Assembly: GCF_900142005.1 (NCBI RefSeq)
Contig: NZ_FQZL01000017.1
Span: 16,623 to 80,622 of the forward strand
Origin: Dethiosulfatibacter aminovorans DSM 17477
GTDB taxonomy: Bacteria; Bacillota; Clostridia; Tissierellales; Dethiosulfatibacteraceae
DNA length: 64,000 bases
Direction of reading: 5' to 3'
Part shown: one piece after another, positions 44,544 through 53,145 of the stretch
How positions within the stretch are numbered: position 1 is the first letter of the stretch
Layout of the letters: each line of letters starts with the position of its first letter
Position numbers and translations under genes: made by a program
Notes under the pieces: model-generated
The model's database searches: none
Told to the model about the DNA's origin: nothing
Seen by the model: only the letters and a program-made list of their open reading frames with translations

Positions 44544-45815
44544 TCAGTCAAACATCAGTTTTATGGAGAAGAAGTTTGATCCGTATAAAGACTGGTTGCT
44601 TACAACATACTTGCCGTCGTTTCTTTTTATGAGCTGGTTCAAGTTATCCAGGCCGTATCCGTGACCGCTTTCCTCTTTTGTTGTGTAACCCATCATGAAC
44701 ATATTGTCAATTGTTTTGGCACTTATGTATTCGTGTTCATTCAACACTTCAACAACCTTCGTGACACCCTCGCTGTATATCTTTAAAATCACCTGATTTC
44801 CTTTTTGGGATGCTTCAAGGGCATTGTCCAGCAGTATTCCTATCATTTCGACCATTTCGTAATCCTTGAATCTTGTTTTGAACAGATAATCGAATATTTC
44901 AACTCTGAATTCAATGCCCGATTTTTCGAAAGTCTTCTTCTTTGTGTATATCAGGCCTGCAAGTATGCTGTTGTCCATTTTTCCAAGATTGGCGATGCTT
45001 TTATCGACTCTTACATCTTCAACATATTTTTTTATTTTGTCATAGTCTCCGGAGCCGTCATATTCTGTATTAAGTATGGAGTTAATGGATTGTATATGGT
45101 TGTCGTACTCGTGCTGCTTGCTTCTTATGTCATTCATAAGGTCTTCGATTACAGGCAGATACCTTTCATACAGCTTTATCTGTTCCCTGTCCTTTTCATT
45201 GCGCAGTCCGTTTGTAAAGAGGATGATATTTATGAGGACAACCATGAGTACAATAACAACAATGTACAATGCGTTTACAATAAAGGTCTCGCTTCTGGTC
45301 AATAAAAATACCAGACATCCCATCAAAACAAGAAAAGTATCGATGAGGATGAATCCAAAAGCCTTGTTTCTCAACAATTTCTCGGACATGAGCTTTTTGA
45401 GAGGCAAGAATCTACGGATGGTCAACACTATAATAATGGTTGGAATATGGACGTGAACACCCGAATCATTGGACAAGGACATTCCGCCGATTATAAATTC
45501 CAGGAGGACGAATGAGAGCATTTGGATGACAAGCAGGATGGCTGTGCTTAGTACATAGGAGTATATGCATTTGATAAATGCTACTCTAAATACAATATAT
45601 ATTAATAGGAGTATCAATATACTGTTAATTATAAAGGCCTTATCCTGACCAAGCAAATGGGACATGAATCCCGATATGACAACAAGAATTCCCACTGCAG
45701 ATGCAAGCTTCAAGTCGATTCTTTTCAGGAGACTGATACCAAACAAGCCTGACAATATTATCAGATATTCCAGATAATCAACCAGAGAAAATAGAATGAG
45801 TTCAGTTAACTTCAT
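44544..45815 (-). CDS. agrC: AgrC-like GHKL sensor histidine kinase
   Basis: 423 residues. Six or seven membrane segments fill about 1-205, then the cytoplasmic part has KQHEYDNHIQSINSILNTEY (phospho-acceptor His near residue 239) and a GHKL ATPase with LLDNALEAS and GHGYGLDNLNQLIKR. This is the AgrC/HPK10 build, a receptor for a cyclic peptide in the membrane. Its start overlaps the regulator stop by 14 bases. With agrB and agrD converging on it, it is the expected receptor for the local autoinducer. Confidence 0.88.
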   Translation of the reverse strand: MKLTELILFSLVDYLEYLIILSGLFGISLLKRIDLKLASAVGILVVISGFMSHLLGQDKAFIINSILILLLIYIVFRVAFIKCIYSYVLSTAILLVIQMLSFVLLEFIIGGMSLSNDSGVHVHIPTIIIVLTIRRFLPLKKLMSEKLLRNKAFGFILIDTFLVLMGCLVFLLTRSETFIVNALYIVVIVLMVVLINIILFTNGLRNEKDREQIKLYERYLPVIEDLMNDIRSKQHEYDNHIQSINSILNTEYDGSGDYDKIKKYVEDVRVDKSIANLGKMDNSILAGLIYTKKKTFEKSGIEFRVEIFDYLFKTRFKDYEMVEMIGILLDNALEASQKGNQVILKIYSEGVTKVVEVLNEHEYISAKTIDNMFMMGYTTKEESGHGYGLDNLNQLIKRNDGKYVVSNQSLYGSNFFSIKLMFD

Positions 45816-46521
45816 AGGCTGCCTCCATTATATCAACATAGTACTTTCTGCCTATGGGTATCATCTCGTCTATATCATTCAGCCGTATGACCTTCCTAGC
45901 CTTATCCACATATTCTATCCTGTTCTTGTTTATGATAAAGGACTTGTGACACCTGATAAAATAATCGGGAAGCCTGTTCATCATGCCTGCCATGGATGTT
46001 CTAGTGAGTTCGATGCAGTCCTTTGTGGTTTTAAGATACTTTTTTTGATTGATCGCTTCCAGATATATGATGTCGTCGACGTTTACTACATATTTGCAGC
46101 TCTTAAGTTCAAGCTCCAGCTTGAGAACGTCGTCCGAATCCTTCCTTTTGGTTCCGAATTTTATCAGTGTGAACAATTGCTCTTCCAATAGGTCCTGGTC
46201 GATTGGTTTAAGGATATATGAATAACAGTGTATGTTTTCGTAAGCCATCATTGCATGCGTGGGAACTGCAGTAATGAATACAATGTGATTCAATTTGTAA
46301 CTATCGATTTTTCTTATCCTCTTGGCCAGTTCATAACCGTTTCCATCTTCAAGCTGTATGTCAATCAAAAAAATATCAATATCATTTTCCTGAATAATTT
46401 CCATTGATTCAAGGACGGAACCCGTTTCGAAAATTTCTATATGCTCGTCTATTTTTCTTATGGTTTTTGCCAAGTCGTTTCTTATAGCTGCTTCATCTTC
46501 AATAATAATAATTTTTGCCAC
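45802..46521 (-). CDS. agrA: AgrA-like LytTR response regulator
   Basis: 239 residues from the GTG at 46521, six bases after GGAGG; an in-frame ATG 18 bases earlier would place the ribosome site inside the gene. Receiver domain 1-120 with phospho-acceptor Asp54 (IFLIDIQ) and a LytTR DNA-binding domain about 140-238 (YVVNVDDIIYLEAINQKKYL, FIRCHKSFIINKNRIEYVD). LytTR domains bind direct repeats spaced by about 21 bp, and such pairs occur upstream of agrB and of the EAL gene. First gene of the agrAC pair. Confidence 0.9.
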   Translation of the reverse strand: MAKIIIIEDEAAIRNDLAKTIRKIDEHIEIFETGSVLESMEIIQENDIDIFLIDIQLEDGNGYELAKRIRKIDSYKLNHIVFITAVPTHAMMAYENIHCYSYILKPIDQDLLEEQLFTLIKFGTKRKDSDDVLKLELELKSCKYVVNVDDIIYLEAINQKKYLKTTKDCIELTRTSMAGMMNRLPDYFIRCHKSFIINKNRIEYVDKARKVIRLNDIDEMIPIGRKYYVDIMEAAYEVN

Positions 46522-46695
46522 TTGTTCCTCCGCTGACATTCCCCGTTTGCATCCCTTTTATTGCAAGTTGATATTTTGAAAAAGTATAAATTCATATATA
46601 AAAAAAAGCCACATCATCGACATGACCTAACTGTTTAGTATAGGGACTTGTAATCATCCATTCTTCCAAATCGAGGAAGCACTAAACCTGTTGAG

Positions 46696-46715
46696 CCAAT
46701 ATTCCCCGATATTGG
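46696..46715. other. Hairpin in the agrA-rfbB intergenic region
   Basis: CCAATAT, TCCCCG, ATATTGG: a perfect 7-bp stem. The 340-base gap 46522-46860 also has a T8 run (minus strand, near 46600-46608) without a strong stem, an inverted GTTTAGT/ACTAAAC pair at 46633 and 46681, and the rfbB promoter. These may be control sites for agrA. Confidence 0.35.
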
Positions 46716-46781
46716 TATTATATCAGACTCCAACCCATTACGAAAGAAAAATATTGTACAATTCACTTATTATTTCAATCA

Positions 46782-46810
46782 TTGATGACAGGGATGTTTT
46801 GCAGTATAAT
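46782..46810 (+). promoter_or_regulatory. Promoter of rfbB
   Basis: TTGATG (46782-46787), 17 bases, TATAAT (46805-46810), then a leader of about 40 bases to the ATG at 46861. Confidence 0.55.
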
Positions 46811-46860
46811 TGTTTCATGACTAATTATATACGCAACTCACTATGGTAGAAGGAGAATCG

Positions 46861-47916
46861 ATGAAAACAATTCTGGTAACAGGCGGTGCAGGATTCATAG
46901 GCAGCAACTTCGTGAAGATGATGCTGGAAAGACATCCTGAATACAAAATCATAAACATTGATTTGCTGACATATGCGGGGAATCTCGAAAATCTGAAAGG
47001 TGTGGAAGACAGCCCCAACCATGTTTTCATCAAAGGCGACATCAGGGACAGGCAAAAGATGGAGGAAGTCTTTTCTGTTCATGACATTGATGCTGTGGTC
47101 AATTTTGCCGCCGAAACCCATGTTGACAGAAGTATCGAGGAGCCTGAAGTGTTTCTGACCACCAATATCTTGGGAACCCAGGTGCTCCTGGACATTGCAA
47201 TGAGACACTGGAAGGTGGATCCCGACGATAAATACTCAAGAGAATACAGGGATGGAGTGCGGTTTGTACAGGTGTCTACGGATGAAGTCTACGGTGCATT
47301 GGGCGAGGAGGGAAAATTCCTTGAAACGATGCCTCTGCTGCCAAACAGCCCATATTCAGCATCCAAGGCAGGTGCCGATCTCATAGTAAGGTCCTATCAT
47401 GAAACCTACGGCTTGCCTGTGAACATAACCCGCTGCAGCAACAACTACGGACCATTCCAGTTTCCTGAGAAGCTTATACCTCTTATGATAAACAACTGCC
47501 TGGAGGACAGGCCTCTTCCTGTATATGGAGACGGAATGCAGGTGCGCGACTGGCTTCACGTATATGACCATTGTGCTGCCGTTGACGCAGTGCTTCACAG
47601 GGGTATAGACGGAGAAGTGTACAATATCGGCGGCAACAACGAAAGGGCCAATATTGAAATTGTAAGACTGATCATTAAAACCCTGGGCAAGTCGGAAGAA
47701 CTGATACAACACGTCAAGGACAGGCCGGGGCACGACAGGAGATATGCAATAGACAATACAAAGATAACTGGGCAACTGGGGTGGGAGCCTTCCTATACCT
47801 TTGAAAAGGGAATTCAGGAAACCATAGAATGGTATCTGGACAATACCGGATGGATTGAGAATATAGTATCCGGCGAGTATGTTAAATATTACGAAAGGAT
47901 GTATACAGACATCTAG
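46861..47916 (+). CDS. rfbB: dTDP-glucose 4,6-dehydratase
   Basis: 351 residues from the ATG at 46861 (GAAGGAG six bases before it), the family length. Rossmann start VTGGAGFIGSNFVKMML, catalytic VSTDEVYGALGEEG and SPYSASKAGADL (Tyr-x3-Lys), and TRCSNNYGPFQFPEKLIPL. It makes dTDP-4-keto-6-deoxyglucose for surface polysaccharide sugars. No rfbA, rfbC or rfbD partners are adjacent. A sugar dehydrogenase (51908) and a polysaccharide locus (59640 on) lie downstream on the same strand. Confidence 0.93.
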   Translation: MKTILVTGGAGFIGSNFVKMMLERHPEYKIINIDLLTYAGNLENLKGVEDSPNHVFIKGDIRDRQKMEEVFSVHDIDAVVNFAAETHVDRSIEEPEVFLTTNILGTQVLLDIAMRHWKVDPDDKYSREYRDGVRFVQVSTDEVYGALGEEGKFLETMPLLPNSPYSASKAGADLIVRSYHETYGLPVNITRCSNNYGPFQFPEKLIPLMINNCLEDRPLPVYGDGMQVRDWLHVYDHCAAVDAVLHRGIDGEVYNIGGNNERANIEIVRLIIKTLGKSEELIQHVKDRPGHDRRYAIDNTKITGQLGWEPSYTFEKGIQETIEWYLDNTGWIENIVSGEYVKYYERMYTDI

Positions 47917-47971
47917 CCATGGATTATGAATTTGTAACTTTCATAAGATATAATAGAAAGAAGATGATGAA

Positions 47972-48820
47972 ATGATTGAAAAAACAGGACTTGTACTTGA
48001 AGGTGGAGGATTCAGGGGAATATATTCCGCGGGAATCCTGGACTATTTCCTTGAAAGGGACATACGCTTCCCCTATGTGATCGGTGTGTCAATGGGTGCC
48101 TGCAACGGTACAAACTATGTATCGAAGCAGGTTGGAAGAAACCTTCGGGTCCCCTACAACTATATAAACGACAGAAGGTATATAAGTTTCTACAACTTGA
48201 TTTTCAAGGGTGGTCTCTTCGGCATGGATTTCGTATTCGGAGAGATTCCAAGGAAGCTTGACGTGTTCGATTGGAAGACCTACGAGGAATCGGACCAGAG
48301 GTTTATTGTTGTTGCAACGGATTGCCGTACCGGAAAGCCTGAATATTTCGAGAAGGGGAAGATGGATGATCTTCTTGAAGTGCTGAAGGCATCGAGCAGT
48401 CTGCCCTTCATTTCCGACATGATTACCATTAACGGCAAGAGCTACCTTGACGGAGGAATGTCGGATTCAATACCCGTAAGGAAGGCGTTGGAGGACGGAA
48501 ATGAAAAGCTTGTAGTGATACTCACAAGACCCGAGGGCTATGAGAAGAAGCCTTCCAGTATGGGTTTTCTAACCAGGATCAAATATGGAAAATATCCAGA
48601 ATTGATCAATTGCATCGAAAACAGATACAGGGAGTACAATGAAACTCTCGATTATGTAAAAAGACTGGAGTCGGAAGGAAAAGCCTTTGTTATAAGGCCG
48701 GTGGAGAGCCTTGACATGGGCAGGGTCGAAAGGAACAGGGACAAGCTGAAGGCGACCTACTACTTGGGATACAGGGATGCAGAGGCTATTGAAGACGAGC
48801 TCCTTGAGTTTTTGAGATAG
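47972..48820 (+). CDS. Patatin-like phospholipase family protein
   Basis: 282 residues. The oxyanion motif GGGFRG, nucleophile GVSMGA (Ser near residue 39) and dyad Asp in YLDGGMSDSIP (near 160) are all present, so it should be an active Ser-Asp lipid acyl hydrolase of the YjjU/RssA group. No signal peptide; cytoplasmic. It follows rfbB by 55 bases and may be co-transcribed, but a functional link is not evident. Confidence 0.9.
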   Translation: MIEKTGLVLEGGGFRGIYSAGILDYFLERDIRFPYVIGVSMGACNGTNYVSKQVGRNLRVPYNYINDRRYISFYNLIFKGGLFGMDFVFGEIPRKLDVFDWKTYEESDQRFIVVATDCRTGKPEYFEKGKMDDLLEVLKASSSLPFISDMITINGKSYLDGGMSDSIPVRKALEDGNEKLVVILTRPEGYEKKPSSMGFLTRIKYGKYPELINCIENRYREYNETLDYVKRLESEGKAFVIRPVESLDMGRVERNRDKLKATYYLGYRDAEAIEDELLEFLR

Positions 48821-48872
48821 TAGTGAAGGTCTTTTTTCGATTCCTTGTTGTATACAGAAAAAAGTAGTAAAA

Positions 48873-48943
48873 TATAATTATAGACAAAGATATAACCGTT
48901 GACTGGAGAAAGTGGTGTTGCCGCATAAATAGAGTCAGCGGTT
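48873..48943 (+). ncRNA. Structured leader of the first subtilase gene (candidate)
   Basis: A TATAAT at 48873-48878 could start a transcript near 48885. From 48894 an 11-bp stem (AACCGTTGACT with AGTCAGCGGTT, one G-T pair) encloses 28 bases that contain an inner stem GTGG/CCGC. The protease ATG-equivalent GTG is at 49037, so the leader would be about 150 bases. It does not match a riboswitch class that I know. Confidence 0.35.
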
Positions 48944-49036
48944 GTTTTAAATTTGCAGGAAAGTTAACTATGCATAAACCCTTTAAGTTGTTTTGTTCAA
49001 CAAAAAATAAAAAATAAATTATGAGGAGGAAGTGAA

Positions 49037-51712
49037 GTGAAGAGGAAAAGCAGGGCTGTTATTTATGTAATCCTTGCTGTAATCCTTTTGTTGTCAACTT
49101 TTGTAAGAGCGTATGGTGATTACGGCACGGGTAATTTATCTTCGGATGGTCAACAGGAGAAGATAGGAATTACTGAATATCTGAATGATCAGATAATTGT
49201 TAAATTCAAGGACGATATTTCTGACACCGACAGAAAGCTCATAAAGAAATACTACAAGCTCATTGACAAGGCAAAGTTCAAGTCCGGAGGCGAGGTGCTG
49301 AAGCTGAAGGGCAACTTGACAGTTGAAGAGCTGGTTGAAATGCTCGGTGAATTGGATTCTGTTGAGTATGCAGGGTTCGACTACATAATGAGAGCGACGG
49401 ATTTTCCGGATGACCCATGGGACGGTGATTCTGCACGCTATTTGTGGGGAATGGAAAAGATTGATGCAAACGGGGATACCGAATATCCGGGAGCCTGGAA
49501 TCTTGCAACTGGAAATCCTGAAGTCATAGTGGCCGTAATAGATACAGGTGTTGATATGGGCCATGTAGACCTTGCGGAAAACATCTGGATAAATGAAGTT
49601 GAACTGAACGGTGATGCAGGTGTAGACGATGACGGCAACGGATATATAGATGATGTCCACGGATGGGACTTTCACAATGGTGACGGAGACCCCACAGACG
49701 ACCAGGGACATGGAACCCACTGTTCTGGTACTATAGCTGCTGCAGCCAATGGAATCGGTGTTGCAGGTGTTGCTCCAAATGTAAATGTGATGCCCCTTAA
49801 GTTTCTAGGGTCTGACGGCTCCGGAAGCTTCAGCGATGCAGTCCTTGCAATAGAATATGCAGAAGCCATGGGCGCTGATGTAATAAGTGCCTCGTGGGGA
49901 GGATATACTATTGGGGTGGATTCAAGCATGTATGATGCAATAAACGATTTCAGCGGATTGTTCTGTGCTGCTGCAGGGAATGACGGCTATGACATGGACT
50001 TCTACGGAATGTTTGGATACCATCATGCTCCGGCAACCTATCCAAACGAAAACATAGTGTCGGTGGCTTCCATTGACTCCGACGGAAGTCTTTCATACTT
50101 CTCGAACTACGGACGGACGTCTGTAGACCTTGTATCGCCGGGAAGGAGCATTCTCAGTACTGTTCCTGGAGATTCATACGGTTACAAGAGCGGAACATCC
50201 ATGGCTACGCCTCATGTAGCTGGAACAGTTGCACTTATGATAAGCCATGATATTGATTTGAACGGTTCTGTCACCAGAAGCAAGGTTCAGCTTAAGGATG
50301 ACCTTCTTGAAGCTACCGTGTATAAAAGCACATATAACTCGGTAGTACTTGATGGATGCCTCAATGCCTATGAAGCTTTGCTGTTGACTACTGATAATGG
50401 TACTGAACCGCCGCCACCACCCGAAAACGAGGATCCATATAATGATACTGATTTTCCGCCTTATATGACAGGAACATTTGAAGTTGGAGGGGCTATAATT
50501 GCACATACAGGGACTTGGATAGATGAAGGCGACCTTGATTATTATTGTACATGGCAGGTTACTGCTGATCCGGAGGAAGACTCACCAAGTGATTACGAAG
50601 AATGGTATGATGAGTCATGGTTATATGAAGAATTTCCACCAATATTTATAGTTGAACCCGGACAGGCAGAGAAATACATTAGGATTGAAGTGGTTGCAGT
50701 TGATGAGGAAGGTCTTGATGGTGTAGCATATTCCGACTGGGAGTGGATAGAGCCTGAAGCACCGAATGAACCACCGGTGAACGACGGCGATAGGCCGTCT
50801 GTAACAGGACTGATGATAGCAGGAGAAACAGTTTATGCAGAAGACGGCGGTTGGAGTGATGATGGAGGAGTGGAGAACCTAGAATATTCCTACATGTGGC
50901 AGATATCCGATACAGAATTCGGCACATATGAAGACACTGGAGTTACAGCTGACTCATACTCTCTAACTGAAGCGGAAGTGACAAAATTTATAAGAGTTCT
51001 AGTGACTGCGATAGATAATGGAGACCCTGTCGAGATGTCTGAACCATCGGAATCGCCAGGACGTCAAGTTATTCCAAATGCAGCACCCGTAAATGATATA
51101 ACGCCTTCAATAACAGGTACCTTGATTGCTGGGGATATTGCCTATGCAGACATAGGCGATTGGTCCGACGACAGAGGTGAGGAGAATCTTTCATATTCAT
51201 ACAATTGGAAGATTAAGGAATTAGATGGTAGCTACTCGGATATAGGAGGTTCTGATAATCCATTGTCTCTTCCTGAAAGTGATACAGGTTATTATATAAA
51301 ACTTGAAGTAACTGCAACCGATAAAGGAGATCCTGTTAAGTGGACTTCAGAATCTTCAGCAGATTACTTAGTAGAACCTGCTGAAACTCCTGTAATTAAC
51401 ACATTCACGTCAAGTATAACGGATGCATATCCTACATCAATCAGGAACAAATGGACTGCAACTGTGACAGTATCGACTAATCTTCCAATGAGTGAGGCAG
51501 AAGTTGCTTATGAGTGGAGTGACGGCAAATCTGTAACTGCTGGAACTGCTCCTACAATAAATGGCGAATGCACTGTGATATCCGATCCTATACGTAAGAA
51601 TATTGGTTCGATTACCTTCACTATTATTGGTATAACACCGTTAGATAATGACTCAGACTATACCTTTGATCCTGCACACTCTGATTTGACAGTTACTGTA
51701 AACAAACCGTAA
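49037..51712 (+). CDS. Secreted subtilisin-like serine protease with C-terminal repeat domains
   Basis: 891 residues from a GTG with GAGGAGG upstream. Signal peptide 1-26; a fervidolysin-type pro-region about 45-118; the S8 catalytic domain about 135-450 with Asp169 (VAVIDTG), His225 (GHGTHCSGT) and Ser388 (SGTSMATPHVAGT). After a proline-rich linker come three or four similar modules of about 90 residues (PPVNDGDRPSVTGLMIAGET, GGWSDDGG..NLEYSYMWQI) that resemble Ig-like or cadherin-like surface domains. No SLH or LPXTG anchor. It shares architecture with the protease at 55384. Ends in a strong terminator. Confidence 0.93.
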   Translation: MKRKSRAVIYVILAVILLLSTFVRAYGDYGTGNLSSDGQQEKIGITEYLNDQIIVKFKDDISDTDRKLIKKYYKLIDKAKFKSGGEVLKLKGNLTVEELVEMLGELDSVEYAGFDYIMRATDFPDDPWDGDSARYLWGMEKIDANGDTEYPGAWNLATGNPEVIVAVIDTGVDMGHVDLAENIWINEVELNGDAGVDDDGNGYIDDVHGWDFHNGDGDPTDDQGHGTHCSGTIAAAANGIGVAGVAPNVNVMPLKFLGSDGSGSFSDAVLAIEYAEAMGADVISASWGGYTIGVDSSMYDAINDFSGLFCAAAGNDGYDMDFYGMFGYHHAPATYPNENIVSVASIDSDGSLSYFSNYGRTSVDLVSPGRSILSTVPGDSYGYKSGTSMATPHVAGTVALMISHDIDLNGSVTRSKVQLKDDLLEATVYKSTYNSVVLDGCLNAYEALLLTTDNGTEPPPPPENEDPYNDTDFPPYMTGTFEVGGAIIAHTGTWIDEGDLDYYCTWQVTADPEEDSPSDYEEWYDESWLYEEFPPIFIVEPGQAEKYIRIEVVAVDEEGLDGVAYSDWEWIEPEAPNEPPVNDGDRPSVTGLMIAGETVYAEDGGWSDDGGVENLEYSYMWQISDTEFGTYEDTGVTADSYSLTEAEVTKFIRVLVTAIDNGDPVEMSEPSESPGRQVIPNAAPVNDITPSITGTLIAGDIAYADIGDWSDDRGEENLSYSYNWKIKELDGSYSDIGGSDNPLSLPESDTGYYIKLEVTATDKGDPVKWTSESSADYLVEPAETPVINTFTSSITDAYPTSIRNKWTATVTVSTNLPMSEAEVAYEWSDGKSVTAGTAPTINGECTVISDPIRKNIGSITFTIIGITPLDNDSDYTFDPAHSDLTVTVNKP

Positions 51713-51735
51713 TAAACAAGCAACAGAAATAGAGC

Positions 51736-51768
51736 GTCGTCCTTCCTATTGGAAGGGCGGCTTTTCTT
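51736..51768 (+). terminator. Terminator of the first subtilase
   Basis: GTCGTCCTTCC, loop TATT, GGAAGGGCGGC then TTTTCTTTC. The stem has 11 pairs, including G-T pairs, and begins 23 bases after the stop. Confidence 0.85.
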
Positions 51769-51907
51769 TCTTTTTTTTCTAAAAAGATATTGGGTTTTGA
51801 CCACATTGTCTGATATAATTTACATTGACTTATAGTAGTCTTAGTTTTTACATAAAGATAATCAAGTAATATATTAAGATATGAATTTTGACACACGGAG
51901 GAAGAAA

Positions 51908-53074
51908 ATGAAGATAACGGTAGCGGGAACAGGATATGTGGGGCTTTCAAATGCGATACTATTGGCACAGAACAACGAGGTAATAGCCCTTGACATCATC
52001 AAGGAAAAGGTGGACATGATTAACGACAAGAAGTCCCCCATAATAGACAGGGAAATTGAGGAATACCTGGAAAAGAGGGAGCTTAACCTATGGGCTACGA
52101 CAGACAACTATCTGGCATACAAGGATGCCGACTATGTAATAATCTCAACTCCCACAAATTACGACCCAGTAAAGAACTACTTCAATACAAGAAGCGTAGA
52201 GGCTGTAATAGCTAATGTTCTTTCAATAAATCCCGATGCAGTCATGGTTGTGAAATCAACCGTACCTGTTGGATACACGGAAAGGGTAAGGGAAATGTTC
52301 GAGACCGACAATATAATATTCTCGCCTGAATTCTTGAGGGAAGGAAAGGCTCTTTACGATAACCTCCACCCTTCGAGAATAGTGGTTGGAGAGCAGTCTG
52401 AAAGGGCTGAAGTGTTTGCAAATCTCCTTGCCCAGGGAGCAGTGAAGGAAGATATTCCAATTCTGTATACGAATTCTACCGAAGCGGAGGCCATCAAGCT
52501 TTTCGCCAACACCTACCTTGCCATGAGGGTTGCTTACTTCAACGAGCTAGACTCCTATGCAGAGGTGAGAGGACTTGACACCAAACAGATAATAGAGGGA
52601 GTGGGACTTGATCCAAGAATAGGAAGCCACTACAATAATCCCTCCTTCGGCTACGGAGGCTACTGCCTTCCTAAGGATACCAAGCAGCTGCTGGCAAACT
52701 ATGCCGATGTTCCACAGAATATAATGTCTGCAATAGTGGATGCCAACAGGACAAGGAAGGACCATGTGGCTGAAATGATAATCAGAAGGGAGCCAGAGAT
52801 TGTAGGCATTTACAGGCTTACAATGAAGACCGACTCCGACAATTTCAGACAGTCCGCAATCCAGGGAGTAATGAAGAGGATAAAGGCGAAGGGTATAGAT
52901 GTGGTGGTGTACGAGCCTGCCCTCAAGGAGGATGATTTCTTCAGGTCAAGGGTTGTAAAGGACCTTGACGAGTTCAAGGAAATATGCGATGTAATAGTTG
53001 CAAACAGGATTGATGACAGTCTGCTGGATGTGGAGGAAAAGGTCTATACGAGGGATCTTTTCAGCAGGGACTGA
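51908..53074 (+). CDS. ugd: UDP-glucose/GDP-mannose-type nucleotide-sugar dehydrogenase
   Basis: 388 residues from the ATG at 51908 (GGAGGAAGAAA before it). NAD-binding [20 protein letters not shown], the middle [15 protein letters not shown] and [12 protein letters not shown], and the catalytic cysteine in [14 protein letters not shown]. It oxidises a UDP-hexose to the uronic acid for capsule or wall polymers. At 388 residues it is the short bacterial form like Ugd of Gram-negatives and Firmicutes. Single gene with its own terminator. The true hexose is not fixed by sequence. Confidence 0.9.
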   Translation: MKITVAGTGYVGLSNAILLAQNNEVIALDIIKEKVDMINDKKSPIIDREIEEYLEKRELNLWATTDNYLAYKDADYVIISTPTNYDPVKNYFNTRSVEAVIANVLSINPDAVMVVKSTVPVGYTERVREMFETDNIIFSPEFLREGKALYDNLHPSRIVVGEQSERAEVFANLLAQGAVKEDIPILYTNSTEAEAIKLFANTYLAMRVAYFNELDSYAEVRGLDTKQIIEGVGLDPRIGSHYNNPSFGYGGYCLPKDTKQLLANYADVPQNIMSAIVDANRTRKDHVAEMIIRREPEIVGIYRLTMKTDSDNFRQSAIQGVMKRIKAKGIDVVVYEPALKEDDFFRSRVVKDLDEFKEICDVIVANRIDDSLLDVEEKVYTRDLFSRD

Positions 53075-53113
53075 TAAACTCGGTGAAAATCGGAATTGTG
53101 TGATAAAGAATAT

Positions 53114-53139
53114 AAAAAAAGGGCGGATGCCCTTTTTTT
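53114..53139. terminator. Convergent terminator after ugd
   Basis: A7-GGGC, loop GGAT, GCCC-T7: a compact stem with A and T runs on both sides, between ugd and the converging lipoprotein gene. Confidence 0.92.
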
Positions 53140-53145
53140 GTACCC

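Noticed and set aside
46600..46608. T8 run on the minus strand upstream of agrA as an intrinsic terminator
   Set aside because: No stable stem precedes it.
46633..46688. GTTTAGT/ACTAAAC pair upstream of agrA as an AgrA site
   Set aside because: It resembles a half-site on each strand, but no partner lies 21 bp away; kept only as a weak note.
48896..48944. GTTG repeats ahead of the first subtilase as further LytTR sites
   Set aside because: Distances are 19 and 24 bases, not 21, and the flanks do not match CGTTTGA; the stem explains the sequence better.
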